A stretch of 64,000 nt of DNA from Poa pratensis. Lineage: Eukaryota > Streptophyta > Magnoliopsida > Poales > Poaceae. Positions 22,724-35,499 of the stretch are shown piece after piece. Under the pieces are notes generated by a model that searched no databases, had not been told where the DNA came from, and worked only from the letters and a program-made list of their open reading frames with translations. The stretch lies in NCBI GenBank assembly GCA_947311845.1, contig CAMZMU010000111.1:22595332-22659331 (forward strand). The letters run 5' to 3'. How positions within the stretch are numbered: the stretch's first letter is position 1; each line of letters starts with the position of its first letter. A program made the position numbers and the translations under genes.

Positions 22724-23624
22724 GAAGCCGCCGCTCCCCTACCCAGCGACCGGCCGGCACAAGCGAAGCCGCCGTCCGCCGCTGTTTCCCTGTCCACACC
22801 GGCGGTAGCAGCTAGACGGCGCCGCCGCCGCTGTTACCCTGTCCGCCGCCGTTACCTTGTTCGCACCGGCCGTAGCAGTTAGCCGCCGCCGTCGCCTTTC
22901 CCCTGTCCGCCGCCATTGCAATCCTCGAGCAGGCCCGACGACCTCCACCCCCCGCTTGTACGACACTGGCTGGAGGCCGCCGCCGCCACCTCAGCAGCTC
23001 GACGGCACGCACGATTCAGGTAATTTTCCCCAACCTTCTTCTTTTCCCTTTGGACACAAACGATGTCATGTTCGAACTGCTGAACTCAATTACAGTGAAA
23101 TTGTTTACTCCCTTTGGAGTATATGGTAATAATTCCCTTTGGTTGTCTTGTAAGAGCGACAGAAATCCCGACGGATTTTCGACTATGAACCTCTTTGCTT
23201 GTCTTCGCAACGGGAGTGCTGACCGATGTGTTGACAACATGCATAGAAATACTGCAGAAATGATAATCAAACTTGTTTACCTAGATATCTAAAGTTTACG
23301 ACCCCAATCTTCTTCTTTTCTAAATCTTTTTTTTTTTTGCGAAACACAGTACAACGCAGACGCTCACAAACACGCACGTACACTCACCCCTATGAACGCA
23401 CACACGCACACCCTACCCCTATGAGCACCTCCGAGAGACTGAGCCGGCGAATGGTCTTGAGATTGACGAAGTCACCACGGGCGCCTCGCTGTCGACGGAA
23501 ACGTCGCCTCCCACTGAAGAATATTCCGCCTAAATGAGAAACACCGGCGTCAAACCTGGGGTTTGAACTCTGGTGGGCTGGGGGTACAACCACCCTCTTA
23601 ACCATCTTGCCACAGGCACCACCG
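22724..23624 (+). promoter_or_regulatory. Upstream region and probable 5'UTR intron of USB1
   Basis: GC-rich leader-like sequence to 23018 ends at a good donor (GATTCAG then GTAATTTT). A probable 5'UTR intron follows, ending at the acceptor TTGCCACAG at about 23616, nine bases before the USB1 ATG. That acceptor falls in the end of the SINE at 23327-23616. The Pack-MULE insertion lies immediately upstream of this leader. Splicing here is inferred from consensus sites only. Confidence 0.5.
23327..23616 (-). mobile_element. Au-like tRNA-derived SINE
   Basis: On the minus strand this starts with a Pol III A box (TGGCAAGATGG) and a B box-like AGTTCAAACCC. It continues through a body containing GGCGCCCGTGGTGACTTCG and ends in a 12-A tail (23327-23338 as T). 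This matches the common grass SINE layout of about 290 bp. The 5' end lies within about 10 bp of the USB1 start codon. I found no clear target-site duplication, so it may be old or one edge may be altered. Confidence 0.8.
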
Positions 23625-25560
23625 ATGGATGCGCTCATGGCGAACTACGCATCCGGCTCCGACGACGACGAGCCGTCGCCCGTCGTGGGCGCCTCCCCGG
23701 ACCCGGAGCCTCAGGAAGCCTCCGTGCTGCTCCCTCCCCCTCCCCTCAACCTCCTCCAGCCCCCAAACTTCGTAGGCATGATTCTTGCCCTTCTCCCCGA
23801 ATCTATTCCGGTTGTTTGGGTATCTCTCGTGATTTACTCACGGTTCTGCTTGCAGATTACTCGGCATTGGCGCAGGGGAGTCGCATCCGGAGCTTCCCCC
23901 ATGTGGAAGGCAGCTACGCTCTGCATGTCTACATCCCCGGTCTGTTCTTTTGGCCGCTAACTTGATATTTATCTGCAAACAATCAATAAATTTCAGTTGT
24001 AAAGCGAAAGAGCGACAATGTTTGCTAGTCTGTTATTGATACATGCATTCATAGATGCAACGTGTAACACGGGATTCGAGATGATGCTACTGCCACGATT
24101 ATGCTCTAAATTCATCAATTCTTTTTAGTTCTTATACTATTATATGAAGCAGTCACCTCTACTTACATGTAGCTATCTCATATGCAGTTGTCATTCCTTT
24201 CGACGCAAGGAAGCAGCTGACCCTTATTATGAGAAGAGCTGCATCACTTGTACCAGATCTCTATGCTGTAGATGCGGATTATGCACTTTCGGAATTGTGC
24301 AAAGATGATCAGAAACTTGAGAAAGTGCTTCTGGGCAGGGAGTTCCATGTAAGCTTAGGAAGAACTGTAGGGATTCAGGTGCATCAAATTGACTCCCTCG
24401 TCGCAATGCTTCGTCAGAAGTTTCAGTCACAACAGCGGTTAGCCTTCTCTCAGAACTTCATTGCCGAGCTGATAATATTTTTGCCCCCTCTGGTGTGTCA
24501 AATCATGTGATTTTTGTACAGGACTGTGTTTGTCCAGTTATATATGTACATATTTGTGTCCTGATTTGCACTTATGTAGATGATTTAATTTTCTGTTTAA
24601 AGCAGGTATTGGATGGACTTCAACAAATGGGAGCATTTTGTCAATGATGACTCTACACGATCATTTCTTTCACTAGAGGTTACGAGAACTGGGTTACCAG
24701 AGGTACTTGGTAGTGTTTGTCTTCACTGCTTAAGTGTCTATGCATCATAAAATTGTCAACGTGCATTTGTTTTATTTTGGTTATGGCTACTCATCTTGGC
24801 TTTTGTATCGACGTTGTATGATAAGAACCTCAAACCATAGCACATTAATCTCTTTTTTTATTGCGGGGAGAGCTATAGTACATTGATCTGATGGCTATAT
24901 ACTTACTGACGTTTGGTGTACTTTTTTGTTACTTCATTTTATTTTTGCAGATAAGTAAACAGATACATATGGTTGATGAAGTGTATAGATTACACGGTCT
25001 TCCTGAGTTCTACAAGGTACTATATCGTTAAGTTATGTTTTAGTATCTAGATAATTACCAGATGGACACATCTAGCTTACATTTTGATGTCACAACATGA
25101 CATGGATAACATAACATGAACTTGCAATTGATAAATCTAACACTGCTTGAAAACAGAAGGGCGAATTTCAAGTCGGCAAATCAATGGATGTGTTTGTATT
25201 TTCATGTGTGAAAATACAGTACATAGTTATTTTGGAACATCGGTTACATAATAAAGTAATCAGTAACTGATATCATATGATTCTGATTATGACTAAATTA
25301 GGAGCACAAAATATGTTTGTCGCCAAATTCGGGAAAGTCTTAACTGGTATTTGGTCATTTTGCAGAATCCTCGGCCACACATATCATTGGTCTGGGCATT
25401 GGGTGATGTTAGCTCCAAATTGAAGCAGACAACTAAAGAGATTGAGAAATTCCAAAACAGCATCAGCTCATCCAAAAACTGCAACCTGAGATGCAATTTT
25501 AGTCGTGTAGTGTGTAAAGTAGGCAAGAAGGTGTACGCTATCTGCAAGATCGCAGACTGA
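23625..25560 (+). CDS. USB1: U6 snRNA phosphodiesterase USB1/Mpn1
   Basis: 2H-family 3'-5' exonuclease that trims the oligo-U tail of U6 snRNA and leaves a protected 3' end in the nucleus (family knowledge). Six exons: 23625-23775, 23856-23939, 24188-24437, 24606-24702, 24951-25016, 25366-25560, total 843 nt and 280 aa, a normal USB1 size. Both catalytic H-x-S motifs are present: FHVSLGRTV (His132, Ser134) and PHISLVWA (His221, Ser223), 89 residues apart. The N terminus, MDALMANYASGSDDDE, is the acidic leader usual in plant USB1. Intron 1 must use a GC donor (GTAG then GCATGA) to keep NFVDYS in frame; the GT donor four bases earlier shifts the frame. The other introns are GT-AG. No lesions were seen, so it is probably functional despite flanking insertions. 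Confidence 0.92.
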
Positions 25561-25643
25561 AACAGCGTTCTTGTACACTTAACTTATGGAATTACTCTAC
25601 TTTTGTAGAGTCAATCCATTAGGTTGTGAGAAGGAACTAAAAT

Positions 25644-25793
25644 TAGAGTTAGCTGCCAGGCCGTAGCTCCCAAGCTAGTGGTTTGAGTTGTGTTTTGGAT
25701 TTGGCCTTGCCTTGTGTTGCTGTTTGTAACGGTGTACTGTGTTTTTCCCCCTTCTATAATGCAAAAGCAGAGCCCCTGCTATTCTCGTAAAAA
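25644..25793 (+). mobile_element. Severely truncated LINE 3' end
   Basis: About 150 bp ending in a GCAAAAGCAGAGCCCCTGCT block and a short A run, typical of grass LINE tails. It is flanked by the 13-bp duplication AAGGAACTAAAAT at 25631-25643 and 25794-25806. It has no coding sequence. It sits about 80 bp after the USB1 stop codon, so it probably lies in or near the USB1 3'UTR. Confidence 0.85.
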
Positions 25794-25806
25794 AAGGAAC
25801 TAAAAT

Positions 25807-26630
25807 AGGGAAATTGCATTGGCTGTATAACATGTTATGCGGATTTGCTTTAGTCTACAAAGTTGGAAACTGATACAGAATAAATAGTCCACAAACTTGT
25901 CCCACAAGATAGATTTGGTCCAAAATGCGTTATTGGAGGGCTAATGATGCATCTGGAGATTTTTATAGAAAGCCCCTGGTACTCTGTTAAAAACGCTCAA
26001 ATATGTCATTAAATATTTTGTTTTTTGCCTTCATCCGGGCCTGCCCTGTTCTTTCGTCCCTCTAGTTCTCTACTCACCTGACCTGGCCACATGGGAACGA
26101 CCGCACGAGCCGCACGCCAGCGATGACCTGAGCACATCGATGGTGAAGATCTGCGGCGACCAACCACCCTTCATCGCCGGACCTAGGGAAGAACAACAAA
26201 ATTCGGTAGGGGAGCAACAAGGCGCAACACATGTCCAATACACGAGAACGAGCACTCTCGCCTTGTGCCAAGCCTCCAATATGGAAGCTGATCGAGGTTG
26301 GTACCTTTCCAAACTCTTCCCTCACGATTAAAACTCTAAAACTCATTAGCGCCTTTAATTTTAATACGGCCCACTTCCCCTCTTCGCCCGTTCCGGTCCA
26401 GTCGCACTCCCACGCCACCGCCGCTGGCAACTCGCCGCCACGCCATAACCGCCTCTCCCGGCGATAACCCCTGACACGGCCCCGTCGCTCGCCTTCCCAC
26501 TTTGTTTCTCCCGCGGCCCTGCCTCCCCCGGACCCCGGTTCCCTTACCCTCTTTGCCCTAGCCGAGAGCAGGGACCAGGCCACCACGCAGGCGCGGCACT
26601 GCAGGCGCTTGTCGTCGTATCGACATAATT
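25807..26630. other. Intergenic, unrecognised GC-rich block
   Basis: AT-rich to about 26040, then GC-rich. The longest frame (26074-26586, minus, 170 aa) is Arg/Gly-rich at its start and matches no family I know. It has no flanking splice or TATA support, so I do not call it a gene. Confidence 0.4.
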
Positions 26631-27107
26631 GATAGGAGACGGGGGTCCTCTAGCCGATGGTAGAATGTGGGGGTAGAAGGGAGCGTCGTCGAGGTCGGGA
26701 TTGAACAAGACAGTTTACCCAGCTTCGGATCTCACATCGGAGGCGAGATCCTACGTGCTGCTATAACTCACTATAATGGCAATAGCCTTGATCAGGTTAC
26801 AATGAGCGTATTGAGTATGCTATGTGTTGCCCTAAAGGCTCCCTGAGGTCTGGTTTATATAGGCGGCCAGACCTAGGGTTACAAGGAGAATACTTGACCG
26901 GCAAGAATACAGAGTCCTATCTCTAGTCGGCAGAGTTGCCGCCTTCCATCTTGGTCGTGTGGGCCTGGTGGGCTTCGTCTAGAACCTTCTCCATTGCCGG
27001 CCGCCATCTTCCTTGCCGTCAGCTTGCTGGGCAGCCAATGTCGGGCCACCTCCAACAAGCCGGATTGATCCATGTCAAGGATACCCCCAGTTGGTATATC
27101 CCCAACA
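26631..27107 (-). repeat. 3' LTR of a Gypsy-like element
   Basis: A 477-bp LTR reading on the minus strand TGTTGGGGATATACC ... GTCTCCTATCA. The purine-rich tract CCGGGGGCTAA lies immediately upstream of it on that strand (27108-27118), which fixes it as the 3' LTR. It carries a TATATAGG promoter-like motif at about 26858. No second copy lies in the window, so the 5' part of the element has been lost or was truncated by the Copia element to the right. Confidence 0.78.
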
Positions 27108-29290
27108 TTAGCCCCCGGAAAGGTTTAAGTTCTCCAGTTGTCGTCTTCGTCTTGATCAACGTCTTCTCTTGTTTCTTGAATGTTGGCGGCTGAAGAGCTT
27201 GAAGCATTCCGAAGAAAGGTAAATAGGCGGCAGTCCAACCAATGTTGTCGGACTAGCTGCTGCCTTTGACCAATACATGGGAAAGACGGCCTGACAGTTT
27301 TTGTCAGGAATCTTTGTGCAGATGTCTCGTCAAGTTAACGTGCTCGCGTCACTCTGGTCCACGACAGTTTGAACATACAGAGAGGCGGAACGACGTCATG
27401 ATGGCATTTCTGCCATACCACGGAGGCGATGGTGGCGGCCGTGTCGCTGACGACAAGGCGACCGTGCCACGTCAGCAATTAAGCCAGAACATGGAGCTTT
27501 ATTGTTTTGGTACCAATCGATGTCTTCCCAAACTGGCCAGGTTTGGGCGATTGGAAACAACAGCTAACGATCTGGCGATGAATTCGTTCAAACTAAACGC
27601 GATGATGGCGGCCGTGTCGCTGACGACAAGGCGGCCGTGCCACGGAGGCGATCGTGTTGCTGACAACAAGGCGGTTGTGCCACGGAGGCGGTGATGGTAG
27701 CCATGTCGCTGACGACAAGGCGACCGTACCACGAAGGCAATCGTGTTGCTGTCAACAAGGCGTTTGGGCCACGGAGGCGGCCTTGTCGCTGACAAACGAG
27801 GCGGTCGTGTTGCTGGTGATGGAGCTGCATGACGTGCAGCCCCCAAATATCGGGCGAAGGCATTGTCGATGTCAACCCCCGAGTATCTGGCGAGGGGCAG
27901 TGTCGATGTCGAGCCCCCGGGCTTCGTTAGCCAGAGTTTTTCTTGATCCGCCTATCTGCAGCCCCTGAGCGTTGAGTCGACGTACTTGAAAGTCGGCTCG
28001 ATGCTCAGAAGAACTTGTGGCGTTGTAGATCGAATGGCTGTAGTTGTCGAGGTTTGTGCCGCCTTGACGAAAAGGCGGCTCCAGACTTGATTATCATGCT
28101 GCGATTGCAGCCCCCGATGTCAAGTATCCTGCACAGTAAACATAGCTGCATTAAGATGTACTTTTAATGTAAGCTGAATAATTATAAGGCCTGAGCCGGT
28201 AGTTTTTTGAACAAAACTTGTGGGTTGTAAATTTTATGTGGCCCGCCTTAATATTTATCTGGCCTATATGCTTAGCTTTTTGTATGTTGGCGGTACCGCA
28301 ACATAGATACTTCAGCTGAGCCAACCAGGGCTAGTACCAGATAGTTTAGACTCAGAAATCAAAGCCGGCATGTTGATGCCAACGACATACTACTAGGCAA
28401 CCCACATATAAGCAGTCAGAATAAGGATATTAGGCGGTGCAAAATGATTGCTTTAATTTGGCCGGAGGCGGCAAGTATCGAAAGGATTGAACCACTTAGC
28501 ACAGAGCAGATTTTGGGTAACTTTGATACTAAGAGTATATGACCATATGAAAAGACAAAAGACGGCATGATCTCAGAGCATAATGAGCAAACCATAGACT
28601 TTTATTTCATGACCATACAATTAATTAAATGTTTATAACTTAGCTTTTTGACGTTTGCTGAAGTTGATGTCGAGGAGGTCGACGCGGAAGACGGCAGCCC
28701 CCAGAACGTAGGCGGCAGCCCCCGGGATGTAGGCGGCAGCCCCCACCATCCTGAGACTGATTCCAGCAAGACGCGACTTCCTATTTCTCCTCTTATGCTG
28801 CATGCCACAGCTTGTCAGTTACGCTGTTCTTGACGAATAGGTGATGACGAGTAGGCCGCGACGGCAATTAAGCCGGGGCACAACAATGATAATAAGTATG
28901 CTGAGAAGCGTCGCGCCGCGTTAGCGATTAAGCCGGAACGCAACGACAAATATGCCGGACAGGCGGCGTGTCTTCGGAACGCGTCAATAAATTTGACGGA
29001 CAAGCAGCGTGCCGCGTCGGAACGCGACGATAAATATGCCGGACAGGCGACGTGTCGGAACGCGACGATAAATGTGCCGGACAGGCGGCGTGCCGCGTTT
29101 AGTAATTAAGCTAAAACGCGGAGCTAGAGTGTTTTATACCGATCGATGTCTTCCCAAACTGGCCAGGCTCGGGCGATCGGAAATAACAGCTAGCGATCTG
29201 GTGATGAATGCGCTCAAACCGATCGCGATGATGGCGGCATCCCGCTTGACATCGTAGATACGGTAAGACTAAAATTTGACGACTTGATTA
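27108..29290 (-). mobile_element. Internal 3' region of the Gypsy-like element
   Basis: Non-coding internal sequence made of degenerate tandem repeats. One array at about 27410-27830 is built on GACGACAAGGCG and GTGCCACGGAGGCG. A second at about 28860-29100 is built on AACGCGACGATAAAT and GCCGGACAGGCGGCGTG. A 125-bp block occurs twice, at about 27478-27605 and 29105-29236, sharing GATGTCTTCCCAAACTGGCC. AGCCCCCGG-type purine tracts recur on the minus strand. No gag or pol coding sequence remains. The right boundary with the Copia LTR is placed only roughly. Confidence 0.62.
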
Positions 29291-29839
29291 GTCGGTCTTG
29301 CAAAGCACAATTGACAATTGCTTACCATACCATAAGATCACTTGATCCCACTTGGTACACCATATATGCTTTGTGAGTTTATCAACTTGAATCCAATCTT
29401 TGTACTTTGTCTTGATCAACCTCGTATATTTTCTTCTAGACTTCATTATGATGATCTCTTAGAGGTCAACATGAATGCTCACACAATCTTCATTTCTCCA
29501 AGACACACTTCGCCAAAGGCTCAACTCTCACATGACCATTCTTCGGATCACACCTTGAACACCACTTTGGCCATCACTTAATCTTCTTCATGCTCTATCA
29601 CAATATCTTGAGATACATAATGAATTCTTCACTTGCTTGCATGCTCAAAGCCTTAGTCAACTAGGGCTCAACACATAAGTCCATCATGACCTCGACTTAG
29701 AGCCATATGTTGAATTCTCCTCTTGAAATCAAACACTCAAGATCTTGATCTTTCATGGCTCAACACATAAGCTAGAGAATGTCTTTCTTTGAGTTCCATA
29801 CACTAACTCCTTTCATCAATTATTCTCATTGATCATATC

Positions 29840-30120
29840 ATATTCATCTCTTCATATCAATGATCTTGATGCCAATACTCAACCTATCTCTTTATCTTCA
29901 TGGCATCCAACCTTGAATCCAACACATGGACTTCATCTCTTCGTATCAATGATCTTGATGCCAATATTCAACCTATGTCTTTATCTTCATGGCATCCAAC
30001 CTTGAATCCAACACATGGACTTCATCTCTTCGTATCAATGATCTTGATGCCAATATTCAACCTATATCGTTATCTTCATGGCATCAACCTTGAATCCAAC
30101 ACATGGACTTCATATCATTA
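29840..30120 (-). repeat. Tandem repeat of about 90 bp in the Copia 3' LTR
   Basis: About three copies of a unit containing CACATGGACTTCATCTCTTC, then a block reading GATCTTGATGCCAATATTCA. The copies are nearly identical at the centre and more degenerate at the edges. They lie within the truncated 3' LTR of the gag-only Copia element. Confidence 0.85.
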
Positions 30121-33100
30121 CCTATGGAAAAGCCCTTCAAATATAACTCAATGAAACCATTAGTCCATAGGGATTGTCATTAATTACCAAAACCACACAT
30201 GGGGGCTCCATGCACTTTCAATCTCCCCCATTTTGGTAATTGATGACAATCTCAACAAGAGGGTTTATATAATGAATACTGAAAACAAGTATGCAACTTA
30301 TCCGAGAATAAATTGTATACAAGAGGTTTATTTGATATGATCAAGTATCACGAAGATACTAGCCCATATCAAAACTAGTTGTACTTACATCAACCACTAC
30401 CAAAGAAGGTAATGTGAGTAGAACCATAATATATAGAGCAAACTCCCCCACAATATATGCACGTGTGATGAACTTGAATTTCATTACATACATTGGCAAG
30501 ATTAACCTTTGGTGGAGTTTACACTATATATTAAACCATGCAAAACATCAATCAAAGATAGATATGCATGAAAGGCAAACACTTAAGAGCAAACCAACCT
30601 TAAGCATAAAACCATTTCCCTTAAACCCTCTAAACTTCTCCCCCATTGTCAACAATTGCCGAAATGGACGAAAAATCTAAAGAGCCAATATAGTATGAGC
30701 TCCTTCCCAAGATATGCATATCTCATAAAATGAGTGGAATAAAATGCACTTATCCAATGACGAATAAATGGAGGAATTCAAACGATATTGAGGATCCAAA
30801 TAATGCAATGAGAAGATATGTGAGCGGCATCAACTTAAGAAGCAAAGAAACCATAAGGATCCAAAGAACATATTTTGAACACGATATAGATATTAGTGCA
30901 CGATAAGTTTATCAAGACAAACTTGGGTCCAAAACATATTCCCGAAATATGAGTGCACGAAGATGCAATCAAGTAAGACAAGCACTCATAAATCAAATTC
31001 TTTCCGAAACCACCAAAAACACAACAAATAAGAAAGATGGCCGGCTAAGAACGAGGATGTCAAGGGGAGATAATAGCTTTCTCATGTGTATAAGTTTCTT
31101 AGTGGACAAAACATCAAGATGAAGAATCCACAAAGAAACATGCACACACAAAATAGTTACTTTAAAAGGGATACCATGATATCCGAGAAAGAAGTCATAA
31201 ACTATACCAATAAGATCATTTGCATAAAAGCATATATATATAGCACAAGGCTTGATATATCTCATTGTATAATAATGAACTTCAACCACTTAAACCTCAA
31301 TAAAATCACAACTAGCAATAAGGGAATAAAAGATAGTTGGGATGCCTTGAGGAAGGCAACAAGTATCACAAAGGTTGAATAAATTTGCAACTTCATCAAT
31401 ATTGCACATGTGAGCATCATGAGTAAAGGATATGCAATAAAATTGCGAAGTTGACATATTTAGGATTACTCCCAAAGATATGCAATCATCTCAAATTTCC
31501 CACATTTGCAATAAAGAGTTTTCTTTAAAACCTTTTAAAGAACCAAAATATTTTGCAAATAAAGATATTCATGCCATGATGCAACCTACACAAGGTTGGA
31601 AGCTATACATGTATGCATGAAGTGAATACTTGTTACCGAGATAGCATTGGTATGATGTAGTAGGTAAGAGTTTATTGACCATCCTAGCTTGGCTCCAATT
31701 TACACATGGAGAGAACACCTTCCATATAGTTGAGACAAGCATCCATTGCATCTCCAATGTACCTAAAACAACATTCAAGTACATTTTGGTCCCCAAACTT
31801 ATTGGGTCCAAAGTAGTTAGAATAACTACAATACATTGGGAAAACTCCGTATAAATATGTGCATATTTAGAGATGAAATTTGAATTTCATGCACATCTTA
31901 GCCATTTAGGATTTGATGGAGTCTACCCAATATATTGGATCAAGTAAACCAAGCATGCCATTAAATATACATATAATAAATATGCACGCACAAGACTTTC
32001 AAGATCCAAAGAAGATACATTTGGACAAAACACCAAGAAATCCAAGAAGACACAAATAGCGTGTCAAAACAAATTTGTTGTCCAAATTATATCAAAGAAT
32101 CAAACCAACAAAAGATTTATCCACAAGTTGACACATGAACAAAATAAAAAAATAAAAATTGAGCAAACATGATGAAACAAAACACACAAACTCAAACACT
32201 TATCTCATTCAAGAAGATAAAACATAGAAGAAGGAATGAGATAGCAAACTCCCAAAAAGAGCAAGGTTCCAACAAAAAAAACCAAACCCTCCACACTTTT
32301 CACAATGGCACAAGCTAGGTACCAAAAAGATTTTTGTCTTCCATCAAAACACACTCGAAAAGGACAAAAAGAAGTTATGATAAGAGTGTAAAGAGAGTGT
32401 TCTCAAAGATATAGAATAGCTCCCCCAAGATATGTGCATTATCTAGAATTTTGCATTTGAATACAAAATGCACACAAATGGGATCAATGCCTCTCCTATA
32501 CCAATTAAATCACTAAACAAAAACCAATATGAAGACAATCTACAAATTCCACCACAAATGTGAAAGTCACTTGTCAAGGACAAGGAGTATATGAATTTAT
32601 TTCTTGGCGGTAGTTTGCAAGGATATTCAAGATCATCTTCACAACGAAAAAACATATGGGAAAGGATACGATTTAAGCGCAATGCTAGCTTAGATAGATA
32701 GATGTTCTTGATAGCTTTAATTATTCGCACAATTATGCAAATCAATAATCATTATAACTTGAAGCAAACGATTTCCCAAAAGATGTAGAAGAACACATTT
32801 GAGGAAAACCGTACCAAGAACATTCCTCACAAACAAGATCCAAAAGAGGAGCAAGAAAAATCATTCAAGAAATTTGGAACTTGTTTGAGAAAATGCCACA
32901 TAGGAACAAGATAATTTACAATATCGATTCTAAGTAGCAATAACTCACATGTTCACATTTTCTAGGCTCGTAATATGCACATAACTCATTACTCCCCCAT
33001 AATGTGATAATCCATTTCTTCTCTATAAGAGGCAAATAAAATCCAACTAGAGATAATTAATGGACATTATAGAATTTGAATTTCTCATGAGCATGATATA

Positions 33101-33570
33101 CCACATAGAGATTAGATAATCTTGATATATCAACACTAAGTGGTAGTCCTCATGTATACACATTTTAGGATTATGAAGTGCCAAAGCACATCACTCCCCC
33201 AAAATGGGATAGTCCATTGATCTCTCAAAAGAGTCCATTAAGATACGAACAAGATACAATCGAGGCTCAACACAAGCTCACACGTACATGGTGTGCAAAC
33301 CAACATACACATATATACTTGATTACTAAAGATAAGTAGAGAGCACCATATACAACCATATGAAAGTAATAAAACCAACACATGCAAAGGGGCAAGCAAC
33401 TTTCAATGTATATATAGTTTAAATGCAAGTTACCGCAAGGAGGAACATTGGATATGAGATAGAGACACTATGATCCAAATGACTTGGCTTGAGGAAATAT
33501 AATTGATGAAGATCCCTTAATTCTTCATTGTGTAGCCAAATCTCCAATGCCCTCCACTATTACCTATTGA

Positions 33571-35444
33571 TCAAGTTTGAGCTTGTTGGTCCCCAACCAA
33601 GTTGGGTCCTAAGAAGTTAGTCACAATAGGCTTGGCGACCCAAATGGCTCTTTTCTTGAAACCACTTTGAGTCCCAACAAACTTGGCAAACACATTGCCA
33701 CCCTTATCCTTAATAAGTGAATAATCATCATCAATAATGATAGGAATTGATAAGGTATCGTTAGAACATGATGAAGCAAAGTGCCCCTTCTCACGACATA
33801 AATAACAACAAGTGCTCCCCTTACTTTTCTTCTCTGATTTCTTGACTTGGGAAGCATTAGCTTGAATCTTCTCGGGAAGTAGCCTTTCTACAACTTGAGG
33901 TTGGACTAGATCTTGACCTTGTGGCCTCTTCCCTTGTTGCTTCTCACTCAAGTGCTTCTTCTTCAATGGGCATGATCTAACATGATGCCCTTCAACCTTG
34001 CACTTGAAGCAAATGATCTTGGCCGAATTCTTGACTTGGTCTTGGCCCTTCTTCTTATTGCTCTTGGACTTTTCTTGTTATTGGAGTTAAATCCAAGTCC
34101 ACACTTGTCATTGGGGGATTGATGCACACTCAACATTTTGTCAAGTGTGGATTTCCCTTCATGACGCTTTTCCAAATCTTTCTTCAAAGAAATGACTTGG
34201 GCCTTGAGCTCTTTGATTTCCTCTACATGGTTAGTAACAACACAAGTACTAGAGGAAGTTGAAACTTCATTGTTAGAGCAACAAGGCAAAGCAAGCAATT
34301 CATCACAAGATGTGGCAACATTATGTCTAGATGAATCATTAGGACTAGCACATGACAATATAGCATTTTGAGTAGAAGTAGTGCTAATGTCCACATGAGG
34401 CTCACAATATGTTACCTTAGTGATACTTGCCTCATGAGCCAACTTAAGCCCATCATAGGAGATTAGAAGATCCTCATGGGAGCTCGAGAGCTTTTCATGA
34501 CTTTCTTCCAATTTCCTATAATTGCTAGTTAGCAACTCAAGTTGAGCTCTTAGATCAACATTCTCCTTTAAAATATATGCTTCACAATAAGTGGAGTTAG
34601 TAGCACAAGCATAACTAATAGATTTAGCATTTTCAAGCTTATAGGTTTCAAAAGATTGAGATAAAGAAGCACTAGTATGTTTCTCATCACGGAGCTCTTG
34701 CATAAGGAGATTGAATCTCAATTTCCCGTCATTAACAAGGGATTTCAAATCTTTAATGGTTTCCTTGTTTTCAACAATGGTATCCATTAAAAATTCGAAT
34801 TTAGCACGAGCATTTGTATTACCACGAAGAGAAGCATACACCATGCCCAACTCATGCATAAGAGCATCATCAAATTCATCCTCATCATCATCACTCTCAT
34901 CATTACGAGATATGTTGGGATTCAAAGTAGGAGTTACCTTCGAACCTCTAGCCATAAGGCACATGTGAACTTTTGGGGATGATGAGGAACCATCTTGTGG
35001 CATGTCACAAATTGGTGAAGTGGACGACATTGAAGATTCTTCACAACCGAAGGAAGCGACTTGGAGCTCTTCAAGATGTGAGGGTGAAGAGAGCTCCTCG
35101 GAAAGATAACCGACCTCAAGAGAATTGGACCCACCATATTTTTCTTCTAGCTTGGTCCACATTTTATGAGAGGACTTGCACTTCGAGACAATCAAGAATA
35201 CATAAATCTGGAAACTCAAATTATGAAGAAACTTGTTATATACTAGAGCTTCGAGATGTAAGTTTTTCTCATCCTCTAAAGATAGATTTTGTGGATCCAT
35301 TGGAGGAGAAAAACCTACATCTAGAAATTGCTCTATATTTGGACACAAGGTCCGAAGATTGCAAAGCATATAATTTCTCCATCAGAGATAATTTGTGTCA
35401 TCGAATTTAATTGTGTCATTGTGCACTAAGCCACTAGCCGACAT
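33571..35444 (-). pseudogene. Copia gag with two zinc knuckles, broken
   Basis: Retrotransposon capsid/nucleocapsid gene. From the ATG at 35444 (MSASGLVHNDTIKFDD) the frame meets a TGA at 35384-35382, then is open to 33963. Motifs seen: RTLCPNIEQFLDVGFSPP, a capsid-like KMWTKLEEKYGG, and a long Ser/Leu-rich coiled coil (LRAQLELLTSNYRKLEESHE). Two CCHC knuckles follow: one near 33972-34015 (CFKCKVEGHHVRSC), which is in a shifted frame, and CYLCREKGHFASSC at 33767-33810. It ends with FVGTQSGFKKRAIWVAKP, where SIRE-type elements would continue into protease, but here a stop and non-coding sequence follow. At least one nonsense and one frameshift mutation are present. Confidence 0.82.
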
Positions 35445-35499
35445 CTTTTCACTCTAGGCGGTGAAGCCTAAACAAGAGAGACCTTGCTCTGATACCAAT

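Noticed and set aside
26074..26586. 170-aa minus-strand frame
   Set aside because: Low-complexity Arg/Gly start, no recognised family, no promoter or splice support.
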